Assembly (NCBI RefSeq): GCF_029223525.1
Contig: NZ_JARHTQ010000001.1
Coordinates: 124,001 to 188,000, forward strand
Direction: 5' to 3'
Source: Streptantibioticus ferralitis
GTDB lineage: Bacteria > Actinomycetota > Actinomycetes > Streptomycetales > Streptomycetaceae
DNA length: 64,000 nt
The notes under the pieces were generated by a model that was given only the letters and a program-made list of their open reading frames with translations, made no database searches and was not told the origin of the DNA. Shown here one piece after another: positions 12,818-21,873 of the stretch (within the stretch, counting starts at the first letter, position 1; every line of letters begins with the position of its first letter). The position numbers and the translations under genes were made by a program.

Positions 12818-13848
12818 CTGCTGGCCTCCCAGATGCGGTTGCGGTCCGCCACCGGCAGGTGGCAGGCGGCGAAGTGCCGCTCCGCCACCTCGCGCAGTTC
12901 CGGCACGGTGCTGCGGCTGGCCCCACCGGTCAGATCGGCGTGCGGGCAGCGCGGGTGGAAGGCGCAGCCGGAGGGCACGTTGATCAAGCTGGGCGGCGCG
13001 CCCCTGACCGGGGTGAGGCGTTCGCTGCGCTCCCGGTCGAAGCGTGGCATGGAGCCCAGCAGCCCCCAGGTGTACGGGTGTTGGGGAGTGTAGAAGACCC
13101 GTTCCGCGGGTCCGCGCTCCACACACCGTCCGGCGTACATCACCAGGATGTCGTCGGCCAGTTCGGCGACCACGCCCAGATCGTGGGTGATGACGATGAC
13201 CGCCGAGCCGAACTCCTGCTGCAGGTCCCGGATCAGGTCGAGGATCTGCGCCTGTACGGTGACGTCGAGGGCGGTGGTCGGCTCGTCGGCGATCAGCAGG
13301 TCGGGGTTGTTGACCAGCGCCATGGCGATCATGACGCGCTGCCGCATACCGCCGGAGAACTGGTGCGGGTAGTCGTCGAACCGCCGGTCCGGTTGCGGGA
13401 TGCCGACCCGGCCGAGGAGTTCCACCGCACGAGTGCGGGCAGCGGCCTTGGTGACCGGATGGTGCACCCGGTACGCCTCGCTGATCTGGGTGCCGACCGT
13501 GTAGTACGGGTGCAGCGAGGACAGCGGGTCCTGGAAGATCATCGCCATCTCCCGGCCACGCAGCCGCCGCACGCTGTCGGGGTCGGCGCCGGTCAACTCC
13601 TGCCCGTCCAAGTGGATCTCGCCGGAGATCCGGGCCCGCCCGCGCCCGTACTGGCCCACGCCGTGCAGCCCCATCACCGCCAGTGAGGTCACCGACTTCC
13701 CCGAGCCCGACTCGCCGACGATGCCGAGGGTGCGGCCGCGCGCCAACTCGAAGGAGAGCCCGTCAACGGCCTTGACCAGCCCGTCGTCGGTCGGGAAGTG
13801 CACCTTCAAGTCACGGACGGACAGGAAGACTTCGGATTCGTCCGTCAT
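12814..13848 (-). CDS. Oligopeptide/dipeptide ABC transporter ATP-binding protein (DppD/OppD-like)
   Basis: 344 aa from ATG 13848 ([14 protein letters not shown]). Walker A is GESGSGKSV, the signature [15 protein letters not shown], Walker [13 protein letters not shown] and the H-loop VITHDLGVV. The C-terminal Cys cluster [12 protein letters not shown] is typical of the Opp/Dpp ATPase pair. The ATG overlaps the upstream permease stop by 4 bp and the stop overlaps the next ATPase start. Forms the heterodimeric ATPase with the 11810-12817 product. Confidence 0.94.
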   Translation of the reverse strand: MTDESEVFLSVRDLKVHFPTDDGLVKAVDGLSFELARGRTLGIVGESGSGKSVTSLAVMGLHGVGQYGRGRARISGEIHLDGQELTGADPDSVRRLRGREMAMIFQDPLSSLHPYYTVGTQISEAYRVHHPVTKAAARTRAVELLGRVGIPQPDRRFDDYPHQFSGGMRQRVMIAMALVNNPDLLIADEPTTALDVTVQAQILDLIRDLQQEFGSAVIVITHDLGVVAELADDILVMYAGRCVERGPAERVFYTPQHPYTWGLLGSMPRFDRERSERLTPVRGAPPSLINVPSGCAFHPRCPHADLTGGASRSTVPELREVAERHFAACHLPVADRNRIWEASR

Positions 13849-14843
13849 GTCAGCCTCACTCTGGGGTCGACCACCGCGTACAGCAGGTCCACGACGAGGT
13901 TCGCGGCGATCACGAAGAACGCGGCGACCAGGGTCACCCCGAGGATCACCGGAAGATCCTGGTCGCTGATGGCGCGGACCGCCGCCTGCCCGAGCCCCTG
14001 CAGACTGAACGTGGTCTCGGTGAGGATCGCGCCGCCCACCAGCGCGCCGAGGTCCAGGCCCAGGATGGTCAGCACCGGCGTCATCGTGGCGCGCAGCGCG
14101 TGTCTGCGGATCACCACCGGTTCGGCGAGGCCCTTCGCGCGGGCGGTTCTGATGTAGTCCTCGCCGAGGATCTCCAGCATGGTGGCGCGGGTGAGCCGGG
14201 CGTACATCGCCGCGTACAGGAAGGCCAGTACGATCCACGGCAGCAGCAACCCGCGGGCCCAGGCGAAGGGGTTCTGGGTGAACGGAACGTAACTCACCGT
14301 CAGCCAGTGCAGCTTGTAGGTGAAGACGGCGAGGGCGAGCATGCCGGTGAAGTAGATCGGCAGCGAGACCCCGGCGAGCGCGGCGGTCATCGCGGTGCGG
14401 TCCCATAGGCTGCCGCGCCGCAGCGCGGAGAGCACACCGGTGCCGACCCCGACCACCAGCCACAGCACGCACGCCCCGACGGCCAGCGAGAAGGTGACCG
14501 GGAAACGGTCGGTGAGCAGCGGCCACACCGGCTGCTCGGTCTTGAAGGAGTAGCCGAAGCAGGGCGCCGCGCAGTGCGTGACATCCGCGCCGTTGGCGTA
14601 GTCGCGCCCGGCGACCAGTCCCCAGATGAACCTGGCGTACTGCACGATGACGGGTGCGTCCAGGCCCAGTTTCCTCCGGATTCCGGCGATGGCGGTGGGG
14701 TCCGCCTGCCTGCCCGCGAACAGTGCCGCGGGGTCGCCTCCGGTGAGCTTGGGGACCAGGAAGAAGATGCCGAAGGTGACCAGCGTGACCACCAGCAGCA
14801 TCACCACGACGGCGACCAGCCGCCGGACGATGTAAGCCAGCAC
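13845..14843 (-). CDS. Oligopeptide/dipeptide ABC transporter permease (DppB/OppB-like)
   Basis: 332 aa with about six membrane segments. It begins MLAYIVRRLVAVVVMLLVV, the usual DppB N-terminus. The ABC-permease coupling motif appears as EDYIRTARAKGLAEPVVIRRHAL. An extracytoplasmic loop between the first two segments contains two cysteines in DVTHCAAPCFGYSF. It starts 14 bp after the substrate-binding protein gene and is coupled to the DppD-like ATPase. Confidence 0.93.
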   Translation of the reverse strand: MLAYIVRRLVAVVVMLLVVTLVTFGIFFLVPKLTGGDPAALFAGRQADPTAIAGIRRKLGLDAPVIVQYARFIWGLVAGRDYANGADVTHCAAPCFGYSFKTEQPVWPLLTDRFPVTFSLAVGACVLWLVVGVGTGVLSALRRGSLWDRTAMTAALAGVSLPIYFTGMLALAVFTYKLHWLTVSYVPFTQNPFAWARGLLLPWIVLAFLYAAMYARLTRATMLEILGEDYIRTARAKGLAEPVVIRRHALRATMTPVLTILGLDLGALVGGAILTETTFSLQGLGQAAVRAISDQDLPVILGVTLVAAFFVIAANLVVDLLYAVVDPRVRLT

Positions 14844-14857
14844 GGCGCCCTGCCCCC

Positions 14858-16651
14858 TTACTTCGCGCCCTCGACGCCGAGCGACACGAAGTCGTACTTG
14901 CCGCTGTAGGAGGCGGCGATGTAGGCGTTGGTCAGCCGGTTGCTACGCCACAGCAGCGCCTTGTCGTAGACGATCGGCAGGTAGTAGGCGTCCTCCATCA
15001 CCTTGTGGTTGATGTCGGAGTACAGCTGCCCGGCCTTGTCCGCGTCGGTGGTGGCGATGGCCTGGTCGAACTCGTTGTTGATCGCCGGGTCGTTGATCTC
15101 CGAGTAGTTGTTGTTGCCGTTCGGCAGGATGAAACGGCCGTCGACCAGCGGCTGGAGGAAGCCCTGGCCGGTGTAGAAGTCCGGGCCCCAGCCCATGACG
15201 ATCAGGCCGTACCCCTTCTTGTGGACCACGTTGGGCACACCGATGATGTTCGGCGTCTGCGCACCGTCGTACTGGTCGATCTGGGTGTTGATGCCGACGG
15301 CCTTCAGCGAGGCCTGCAGGGCGACGGCGGAGGCCACCTCGGCGGGCTTGTTGTTGCGTACCGCGATGGTGGTGGAGAAGCCGTTCGGCTTGCCGCACTG
15401 CTGGAGTTCGGACTTGGCCTTGGCGACGTCCGGCGCGCCGCTGTTGCCGGTCTGGCCGAACGGGTCGTACTTGACGTCGGCGCCCTTGACGCCGTCGGGC
15501 AGCATGTTGGTGCCGATGTCGCCGCCCGCGATCGGGCCGCCGCGCGCGGTCTGCAGCGCCTTGTGGTCGGTCGCGTAGATGACCGCCTTGCGGCAGTGGA
15601 CGTTGTCCAGCGGCTTGATCGCCGGGATCAGCGAGACGTAGCGGATGTATCCGGTGGTCGGGTCGTCGGTGCTCGCCTTGAGCTGCGGGTTCTGCAGCAC
15701 CTTGACCCGGGCTGCCTGCTGGAGTCCGGTCTGGTTGAGGTCGAGATCGGCGTCGCCGCCCAGCATCCTGCTGTCCAGGTCGTCCGCGTTGGAGCCGTAG
15801 GCGACCTCGATCCGGTCCGGGAGCGCCGGGCGGATCGGGTCGGAGGCCTTGTTCCACTTGTCGTTGCGGACCAGCACCAGCGTCTTGTTGGGCTGGTAGG
15901 CCTGGAACTTGTACGGGCCGTCGGAGAACGGGTGCAGCCCGTACTTGGCCCCGGTGTCCTTGGACTGCTTGACCGGTGAGCCCTCGGGCAGCGCCAGCAT
16001 CTGCTCGAAGTCGCCGTTGGGCTTGGCCAGATGGAAGACGATGGTCTGGTCGTCGGGGGTGTCGACCGACTTCAGTCCGAGCTTGTCGGGCGAGGGGTCC
16101 TTGTAGGGCCCGGGGTACTTCTGGCCGTTGTCGAGGTTCTGCATCAGCCAGATCGGGCCACCGGTGATCACGTCCTGCGCCCAGGTGCGTTCGATGCCGT
16201 ACTTGATGTCCTTGGAGGTGACCGGCGAGCCGTCCTCCCAGGTCGAGCCGGATCTCAGGTGGTACGTGTAGGTCTTGCCGCCGTCCGTGATCTGCGCCAG
16301 CGAGGTGGCGAGGTCCGGCACCAGCTTCAGGCTGGCATTGCCCGGCCGGGTGCCGTACGTGATGAGCTGGCGGGTGTAGTAGCGGGCGAAGTCCCACATG
16401 AAGCCGTAGTAACCGCGCTGCGGGTCAAGCGAGTCGAAGTCCTGGGCGGCGGTGAACCGCAGGGTGCCGCCCTTCGCCGTCGACGGGTGGACGACGCTGC
16501 CGGCCGCGGCGTTGAAACCGGCCGCCTTGCTGTCTCCTCCGCTTCCGCTGCCGCCGGAGCTGCCACTGCACGCGGCCGTGCCGAGCAGTGCGGCCAGGGC
16601 GACGGCGGCTCCGGCCGCCAGTTTGACCCGGGTTGACCGATTTGACGTCAC
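14858..16651 (-). CDS. Extracellular substrate-binding lipoprotein (SBP family 5)
   Basis: 597 aa. A lipoprotein signal peptide is visible with a lipobox at LLGTAAC (lipidated C28), followed by a Gly/Ser-rich tether. The mature part matches family 5 peptide-binding proteins: LVPDLATSLAQITDGGKTYTYHLR, TSKDIKYGIERTW, and a C-terminal domain with GWGPDFYTGQGFLQPLVDG. It captures peptides or related solutes outside the membrane for the DppB/DppC channel. Unusually, it lies second in the operon between the two permease genes rather than first. Confidence 0.94.
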   Translation of the reverse strand: MTSNRSTRVKLAAGAAVALAALLGTAACSGSSGGSGSGGDSKAAGFNAAAGSVVHPSTAKGGTLRFTAAQDFDSLDPQRGYYGFMWDFARYYTRQLITYGTRPGNASLKLVPDLATSLAQITDGGKTYTYHLRSGSTWEDGSPVTSKDIKYGIERTWAQDVITGGPIWLMQNLDNGQKYPGPYKDPSPDKLGLKSVDTPDDQTIVFHLAKPNGDFEQMLALPEGSPVKQSKDTGAKYGLHPFSDGPYKFQAYQPNKTLVLVRNDKWNKASDPIRPALPDRIEVAYGSNADDLDSRMLGGDADLDLNQTGLQQAARVKVLQNPQLKASTDDPTTGYIRYVSLIPAIKPLDNVHCRKAVIYATDHKALQTARGGPIAGGDIGTNMLPDGVKGADVKYDPFGQTGNSGAPDVAKAKSELQQCGKPNGFSTTIAVRNNKPAEVASAVALQASLKAVGINTQIDQYDGAQTPNIIGVPNVVHKKGYGLIVMGWGPDFYTGQGFLQPLVDGRFILPNGNNNYSEINDPAINNEFDQAIATTDADKAGQLYSDINHKVMEDAYYLPIVYDKALLWRSNRLTNAYIAASYSGKYDFVSLGVEGAK

Positions 16652-16708
16652 GGGAGTCTCAACCTCCTGGATTCATCGGGGTGTTGGAAAAATGCGGCGC
16701 GGGGGGAT

Positions 16709-17707
16709 TCAGCGACTGCCCTTCGGATCGAGCGCGTCACGCACACCGTCGCCGAAGAGGTTGAAGGCCAGCACGGTGACGAAGATCGCCAGGCCGGGAA
16801 TGATCATGAACATGGGGTCCGCCTGGAAGACGGTGACGGCCGCGGACAGCATCTGGCCCCAGGACGGCGTCGGCGGCTTGACCCCGGCGCCGAGGAAGCT
16901 GAGCGCCGCCTCGGTGAGGATGTTGGTGGGGATCATCAGCGTCGTGTACACGGTGATCGGCGCGATCAGGTTGGGCAGCAGTTCGCGGAAGAGGATGTAG
17001 CCGCGACCCGCACCAAGACTGCGCGCCGCCTCGACGTACTCGCGCTCGCGCAGCGCCAGCGTCTGCCCGCGCACGATGCGCCCGACGTACGGCCAGCCGA
17101 AGAACCCGATCACCACGATCAGCACCGCCATCCGCACACCGGAACCGGTGAACCCCCACAGCGAGTCCGGTACGACGGAGACCAGCGCGATGATGAACAG
17201 CAACTGCGGGAAGGCCAGCAGCAGATCCATCACCCGGCTGACCAACGCGTCCACCCAGCCGCCGAAGTATCCGGCGACGATGCCGAACAAGGTGCCCAGC
17301 AGCACGGCGACCACCGCGGCCAGGAACGCCACCAGCAGCGAGACCCGCGCCCCGTAGACCACCCGGCTGAACAGATCACGGCCGTTGACCGGTTCCACAC
17401 CGAACAGGAAGTGGCGGCTGATTCCGCCGAACGCATGGATCGGCGTGCCCAGGTTCGGGTCGATCTGATCCTCGTGCAGTTGGTCCGGCGGATGCCCGAG
17501 CAGACCGACGATCTGCGGCGCGAAGACCGCGACCAGGATCAGCAGCACAACGACCGTGCCACCGGCGAGCGCGACCTTGTCTCGCCTGAGCCGCAGCCAG
17601 GCGATGCGGCCCGGCGAGCGGCCCTCGATGGCCTTGGCCGGGAGGTCGGCGGCGATGTCGGCGAGCGCGGTCTCGGTGGCGCCGGGCTCATGCAGGGGTG
17701 CGGTCAT
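16709..17707 (-). CDS. Oligopeptide/dipeptide ABC transporter permease (DppC/OppC-like)
   Basis: 332 aa from ATG 17707 (MTAPLHEPGATETALADI); the open frame upstream lacks family features. A long cytoplasmic N-terminus leads to LAGGTVVVLLILVAVFAPQIVG. The DppC coupling motif is REYVEAARSLGAGRGYILFRELLPN, and the C-terminus FNLFGDGVRDALDPKGSR is diagnostic. It is the first gene of the transporter operon, which runs dppC, SBP, dppB, dppD, dppF. Confidence 0.93.
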   Translation of the reverse strand: MTAPLHEPGATETALADIAADLPAKAIEGRSPGRIAWLRLRRDKVALAGGTVVVLLILVAVFAPQIVGLLGHPPDQLHEDQIDPNLGTPIHAFGGISRHFLFGVEPVNGRDLFSRVVYGARVSLLVAFLAAVVAVLLGTLFGIVAGYFGGWVDALVSRVMDLLLAFPQLLFIIALVSVVPDSLWGFTGSGVRMAVLIVVIGFFGWPYVGRIVRGQTLALREREYVEAARSLGAGRGYILFRELLPNLIAPITVYTTLMIPTNILTEAALSFLGAGVKPPTPSWGQMLSAAVTVFQADPMFMIIPGLAIFVTVLAFNLFGDGVRDALDPKGSR

Positions 17708-17813
17708 CGGTCCTCGGTGGTCCCTGGCCGGACGTGACCGGCGGTGGACAGGCTCGACGTGCAGTGGTTCTGGGTCGTGCGCGAGAGGAGCACCTTGCGG
17801 CGCGAGTCTCACG

Positions 17814-17829
17814 TGTGACCGAGATCACT
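17814..17829. promoter_or_regulatory. CRP-like palindromic operator
   Basis: TGTGACCGAGATCACT matches the CRP/FNR-family half sites TGTGA-N6-TCACA with one mismatch. It lies 107 bp upstream of the transporter operon start (17707) and 140 bp upstream of the divergent DUF885 gene (17969), so it could act on either. Streptomyces encode a Crp protein recognising similar palindromes. Binding is inferred from sequence only. Confidence 0.4.
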
Positions 17830-17968
17830 CGCCAGACCCCGGCAGTGAATGGATGCGCAACCGTGATCCGGGTGCGGGGCGATGCCGTGAAGAAACTGGC
17901 GTCAAGGGCGTCAACCGCCGCAGGTAACACGGAGGCGCACCGGGGTTACCGGCGGATAACGTCGTCCC

Positions 17969-19486
17969 ATGGACAACCGACTACGGGCGGTCTGCGACCT
18001 GATGGTGCCTGTCGTCCGCGAGATGGCCGGGCTGCATGAGTACGACGGCGTCGTACAGGACCTGTCGCCGGAGGGCGTCCGGCGCTCCCTCGCCGCGCTG
18101 ACCAGGGCGCGGCGCGATGCCGCGCCCCACTCCGACCCGCATGACGAGGCGCATCTGGCCGTCTTCGAGGAAGGGCTGCGGGTGCAGTTCGGCGAGCTCG
18201 AACTGCACCGCCGGGACCCGTACCTGCATCTGTCGAACCTCGAACTCACCGCATACGACCGGGAGTACGCGCCGCAGCAGGAGCGCACCGCGGCCCGGCG
18301 CAGGCACCTCGCCCAGTGGCCGGACGCCGTCGATGCCGCGATCGCCTCGCTCGACCAGGTCAGCGCACCGGTGGCGGGTGCGCTGCTGGCGGCGGTACGC
18401 GGCCTGGCGGCCGGGCTGGACGCCACACGGGACCCGGAGGCGGCACCGGCGCTCGCGGCCCATCAGCGGCTGGTCGCGCACATCGCCCGCGCCGCGGAGA
18501 CCGGTGACCCGGATCCGCGGCTGGGCGGCCAGGCACTGGCCGCGCTGATGGGCACTCAGGAGGGCGTGCAGGTGGACCTGTCGGCGCTCGCCGCCACGGC
18601 CCAGCTCGAACGGGAGCGACTGGCCGCGCTGTTGACCGAGGCGTGCCGGGCGCTGGATCCTCGTCGGACCGTCCAGGAGCTGGTCCCCGAGTTGCTCGCC
18701 GACCATCCCGATGCCGACGGGGTGATCCCCGAGGCGGCCGAACTGGCCGCCGAGGTCATCGATTTCACCCGGGCCCGCGACCTCGTCCCGTATCTCGACG
18801 GGGAGTGCCGGGTCGGACCGGCGCCGGAATCCCGCCGCTGGTCATCGGCGATGATGACCTGGGCGGCGCCGTTCGAGGCCGACGCGCCCTCCTGGTACCA
18901 CATCACTCCGCCCAGTGCGCAGTGGTCGGCGGCCGAACGGGAGGAGTGGCTGACCCTCTTCAGCCGCACCGGCCTGCCCTCGGTCACCGTGCACGAGGTC
19001 GCCCCCGGGCACTTCGCGCACGGCAGGGCACTGCGCCACGCGCCCAGCGATGTGCGGCGGGCGCTGCACTCGCTGACGTTCTGCGAGGGGTGGGCGCACT
19101 ACGCGGAGGAGATGTGCCTGGAGGAGGGTTTCCGTGCGGGCGACCCACGGTTCACCATCGGGGTCGCGCTGGAGGCGCTGGTCCGGGTCACCCGGCTGAC
19201 CTGCGCGATCGGTCTGCACACCGGTGCGATGGATGTCGCGGAGGCCACCGAACGGTTCATCCGGGACGCCTATCTGGCCCGCGCGGCGGCCGCCTCGGAG
19301 GCGCGGCGCGGTACGTTCGACGCCGCTTACGGGCGGTACACCTGGGGCAAGCTGGAGTTGCTGCGCCTTCGCGAGCAGGCCCGCAAGGAGTGGGGCGCCG
19401 ACTTCACCGTCCAGCGCTTTCACGCTGCGCTCCTGGCTTTGGGCAGCCCACCCCTGGGGTTGATCGACGCCGCGCTGGGCGGCTGA
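17969..19486 (+). CDS. DUF885-family putative zinc metallopeptidase
   Basis: 505 aa. The zinc-binding motif is VHEVAPGHFAHG (HExxxGH form, about residue 349), with the downstream glutamate region FCEGWAHYAEEMCLEEGF. Both are characteristic of the DUF885 metallopeptidase family, usually annotated as dipeptidyl carboxypeptidase-like. The helical N-terminal ~250 residues are also typical. No signal peptide, so it is probably cytosolic. Being divergent from a peptide importer, it could act on imported peptides; this is inference from position only. Confidence 0.85.
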   Translation: MDNRLRAVCDLMVPVVREMAGLHEYDGVVQDLSPEGVRRSLAALTRARRDAAPHSDPHDEAHLAVFEEGLRVQFGELELHRRDPYLHLSNLELTAYDREYAPQQERTAARRRHLAQWPDAVDAAIASLDQVSAPVAGALLAAVRGLAAGLDATRDPEAAPALAAHQRLVAHIARAAETGDPDPRLGGQALAALMGTQEGVQVDLSALAATAQLERERLAALLTEACRALDPRRTVQELVPELLADHPDADGVIPEAAELAAEVIDFTRARDLVPYLDGECRVGPAPESRRWSSAMMTWAAPFEADAPSWYHITPPSAQWSAAEREEWLTLFSRTGLPSVTVHEVAPGHFAHGRALRHAPSDVRRALHSLTFCEGWAHYAEEMCLEEGFRAGDPRFTIGVALEALVRVTRLTCAIGLHTGAMDVAEATERFIRDAYLARAAAASEARRGTFDAAYGRYTWGKLELLRLREQARKEWGADFTVQRFHAALLALGSPPLGLIDAALGG

Positions 19487-19562
19487 CGCCTGGTCTTCGG
19501 GGATACCTCGGGGTTGCGGTTCGGCTGACGCCTGGTCTTGGGCGACCCCGGGGGGGTTGCGG
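19481..19562. repeat. Two tandem imperfect ~40-bp repeats
   Basis: The unit starting GGCTGACGCCTGGTCTT and ending GGGGTTGCGG occurs at 19481-19519 and again at 19523-19562 with few changes. The first copy overlaps the last codons of the DUF885 gene. The pair lies between two convergent genes and may act in termination; no strong hairpin is evident. Confidence 0.55.
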
Positions 19563-19615
19563 TGTCAAAGCGAGCCGCAACCCCACGAAGATCCGCCAGA
19601 TCCGCCAGAAGGGCC

Positions 19616-20440
19616 CTAGTGAGGGCGCGGCGGCCACCCCCGCTGCGGCTGCTGGGGGGACGGCGCCCAACCCCCCGTCATCGGCGCCGCCACGGCGCCA
19701 TACGCGTCGCGGTCGAAGAACGGCCGCGCATACACCCGCATCCACATCGCGACCGGGTCGAACTCATCGGCCAGGGACACCGTGGACAGCGCCAGCCCGT
19801 CCGGCGCCTCGCTCGCCGACTGCCGCATCATCATCTGCACCGCCTCGACGGCATGCGGCCCGCTGTCGTACAGCCCGACACCGATCGCCAGGAACGGCTC
19901 ACCGAGCGCGGGCCGCACCCACGCGGCGCACAACGTGCGCACCACCGGCGTGTGCTGGGCGTGTAGGGACAGCGCAGCGTAGAACTGCGGCATCTGCAGG
20001 GTGGGTTCGCAGATCTGCAGCGGCCCGGCGGGCAGCCGGTCGAGCCCGGAGGCGATGCGCCGCAGATCGAGCCAGGGCACGCCGACGCCGCCGCCGGGGG
20101 CGTGCGGGTTGAGCCACAGGCCCCAGCGTTCGCGGTAGAGCTCGGCGGCGATCTCACGTCCGGTGACCACCTCGTGCGACCGGTTCCAGCCGCTGGCGGT
20201 CAGTTCCTGGGCGGAGGTGACGCACGGCGCGTAGCCGTACCCGCCGACCTCCATGTTCCCGTACTGGGCGTCGGACGTGCCGGGTTGGCCGTGCCAGAGC
20301 AGCATCCACACCTGCCCGTCGGCCAGCGCGCGCAGCAGTGCCTCGTACATGTCGTAGCGGCCGGGCGCCACCTGGCGCAGCGCGTCCTCCACGCCTGCCC
20401 GCGAGGTACCCCCCGCTCCTCCTGCCGCGCCCGCGTTCAC
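19616..20440 (-). CDS. SseB C-terminal-domain protein (enhanced serine sensitivity family)
   Basis: About 274 aa from GTG 20440 (VNAGAAGGAGGTSRAG); a GTG at 20491 is also possible, and the frame is open to 20680 with unconvincing sequence. The middle matches SseB-family proteins: ALADGQVWMLLWHGQPGTSDAQYGNM and LYRERWGLWLNPHAPGGGVG; the end is Pro/Gln-rich. Streptomyces usually carry a tandem pair of these genes. They were named for serine sensitivity in enteric bacteria but have no firm biochemical role. The position beside gcv/glyA/sdaA, the serine/glycine genes, is notable. Confidence 0.75.
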   Translation of the reverse strand: MNAGAAGGAGGTSRAGVEDALRQVAPGRYDMYEALLRALADGQVWMLLWHGQPGTSDAQYGNMEVGGYGYAPCVTSAQELTASGWNRSHEVVTGREIAAELYRERWGLWLNPHAPGGGVGVPWLDLRRIASGLDRLPAGPLQICEPTLQMPQFYAALSLHAQHTPVVRTLCAAWVRPALGEPFLAIGVGLYDSGPHAVEAVQMMMRQSASEAPDGLALSTVSLADEFDPVAMWMRVYARPFFDRDAYGAVAAPMTGGWAPSPQQPQRGWPPRPH

Positions 20441-20559
20441 CTTGGGGGCCCGCCCCTTCCGTAGCTCGGTCCGCTCCGTCCGCCGTCGCACCCCAGCGTA
20501 GCGGCGGCTCCTCAGTGGCTTCCGGCAGTCTCGCCGACGCGTCCCAGCTCCTCCCGGCC

Positions 20560-20700
20560 GGGGGTACGGGGGTTGGCCCCCGGAACAACACCGCGCGGCG
20601 GGCGCTGACAGGCTTCCGGCGGTCCCAGCGACCGGGCCCCCCGACACCCTGCGGCCAGGGGGGCGCCCCAGGAACAACACCGCGCGGGCGCCCCTGGGTG
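20560..20700. repeat. GC-rich intergenic repeat pair
   Basis: GGAACAACACCGCGCGG occurs at 20582-20598 and again at 20671-20687 within a G/C-rich stretch between the two SseB-like genes, next to inverted GGGGGCGCCCC-like words. It resembles dispersed intergenic repeats common in Streptomyces. No gene is supported here. Confidence 0.45.
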
Positions 20701-20704
20701 CGCG

Positions 20705-21508
20705 TCAGCCCCGGGCGTAGAACGGGCGGACGCGCTCGTGCATCCAGTCACCCACCAGGTCCTGGGCGACGTCCAGCAGCACCAGGTTGACCGCCCACCG
20801 CACCGGCACGGCGCCGAGGGCGCGGCCGAGGGCGTCCATCGCCGCGGCCCGGTCCTCCTCCTGCCAGCGGTCGAGTTCCACACCGACGAACAGCGTGGGC
20901 GGCTGACCCTCCACCGATCCCAGCGCACGGCGCGCCGAGAGCACCACCGGGGTGATCGCGAACTCGCCCGCGGCAGCGGCGAGGAAGTCCACCGGCTCGT
21001 CGTCGGGCCCCGGCTCCCACAGCCGTACCCGGCCGCCACCCGGCGCCCCGCCCCGGCAGAACTCCTCGACCGCGGCGGCGGGCAGCGGCAGGCCCACCGC
21101 ACCACCGGGGTTGATCGCGATGCCGACCCGCGGCGGCAGCCCGCGGGCGAACTCCAGGGCGGGTGCCACCGCGAAGGCCATTCCGGGCGCGACCCGCACC
21201 AACTGCTCCTCGGAGCTGAACACCGGAATGTACGCGGCGCCTTCCAACTCCATGCCGGGCAGATCGAGATCAGGGCTGTCCGGCCCGCCGCCGTTCGGCA
21301 GCGGCACCCACAGCGAGGAGCGGCCGAGCACTTCCAGGACCCGCGGGGTGGCGTTCGGCTCGCCGAGAGCGGCGGCGAGCACCTCTTCGAGTTCGTTGGC
21401 GGGCCAGCCGCCGCCGTGCGGTAGCGCGGGCGCCGGGTTCCCGTGGGGCGGGTGGGCCTCGTGCTCCCCCTGCCCGTAGCCGTACTGCGCCGGAACGTTC
21501 ATCTCCAC
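20705..21508 (-). CDS. SseB-family protein (enhanced serine sensitivity)
   Basis: 267 aa (start ATG 21508, or ATG 21502 giving MNVPAQYGYG). A Pro/Gly/His-rich N-terminus precedes two SseB halves: WPANELEEVLAAALGEPNATP with SSLWVPLPNGGG and YIPVFSSEEQLVRVAPGM, then AAAAGEFAITPVVLSARRALG and VNLVLLDVAQDLVGDWMHE. It precedes the second SseB-like gene on the same strand, forming the usual actinobacterial pair, and is divergent from the glycine riboswitch. Function is not established. Confidence 0.82.
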   Translation of the reverse strand: MEMNVPAQYGYGQGEHEAHPPHGNPAPALPHGGGWPANELEEVLAAALGEPNATPRVLEVLGRSSLWVPLPNGGGPDSPDLDLPGMELEGAAYIPVFSSEEQLVRVAPGMAFAVAPALEFARGLPPRVGIAINPGGAVGLPLPAAAVEEFCRGGAPGGGRVRLWEPGPDDEPVDFLAAAAGEFAITPVVLSARRALGSVEGQPPTLFVGVELDRWQEEDRAAAMDALGRALGAVPVRWAVNLVLLDVAQDLVGDWMHERVRPFYARG

Positions 21509-21611
21509 CCACCTGCGGTCATCGTCGTGCCTGGCGGAACCCTAGCGGCCCTGGCCGGTACGCCGCGCGGCGTGTAATGATGCACGCGCCAACTCCATAC
21601 CGGCCGTTCGA

Positions 21612-21835
21612 ATCCGTGCGGGAGAGTTCCCGGTCGACACACGTGCTCATGCGTGACGTCGCCGGGGCGCCGAAGGAGCAAGTCCTCCCTTGAATCTCTC
21701 AGGCCCCGTTACCGCGCGGATTAGGCAGATCTGAAAAGCGGGCAGCCCCGGCTGCCCCACCCAAGGTGCAAGCCGCGCCCCGCCGGGGTCGTGGTGAACC
21801 TCTCAGGTTCCGATGACAGATGGGGAGGATTGTCA
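21612..21835 (+). promoter_or_regulatory. Tandem (two-aptamer) glycine riboswitch
   Basis: The first aptamer has GGGAGAG (21620), GGCGCCGAAGGAGCAAG (21665-21681) and CTCTCAGGCCCC. The second has CCACCCAAGGTGCAAGCC (21757-21774) and GAACCTCTCAGGTTCCGATG (21796-21815), then ACAGATGGGGAGG. These are the conserved cores of the glycine riboswitch. It lies 38 nt ahead of gcvT and presumably switches the glycine-cleavage genes on when glycine is abundant. An in-frame ATG at 21820 falls inside aptamer 2 and is not the gcvT start. Confidence 0.93.
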
Positions 21836-21873
21836 TCGCCACGCCTGATCCGTCTGCACCTGGGAGCCCGTAT

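Noticed and set aside
14943..16397. Second minus-strand frame inside the substrate-binding protein gene
   Set aside because: Frame-shifted shadow of the lipoprotein gene with no domain.
21820..21873. Upstream ATG as the gcvT start
   Set aside because: It falls in the conserved second glycine aptamer; ATG 21874 has its own ribosome site and matches the family start.
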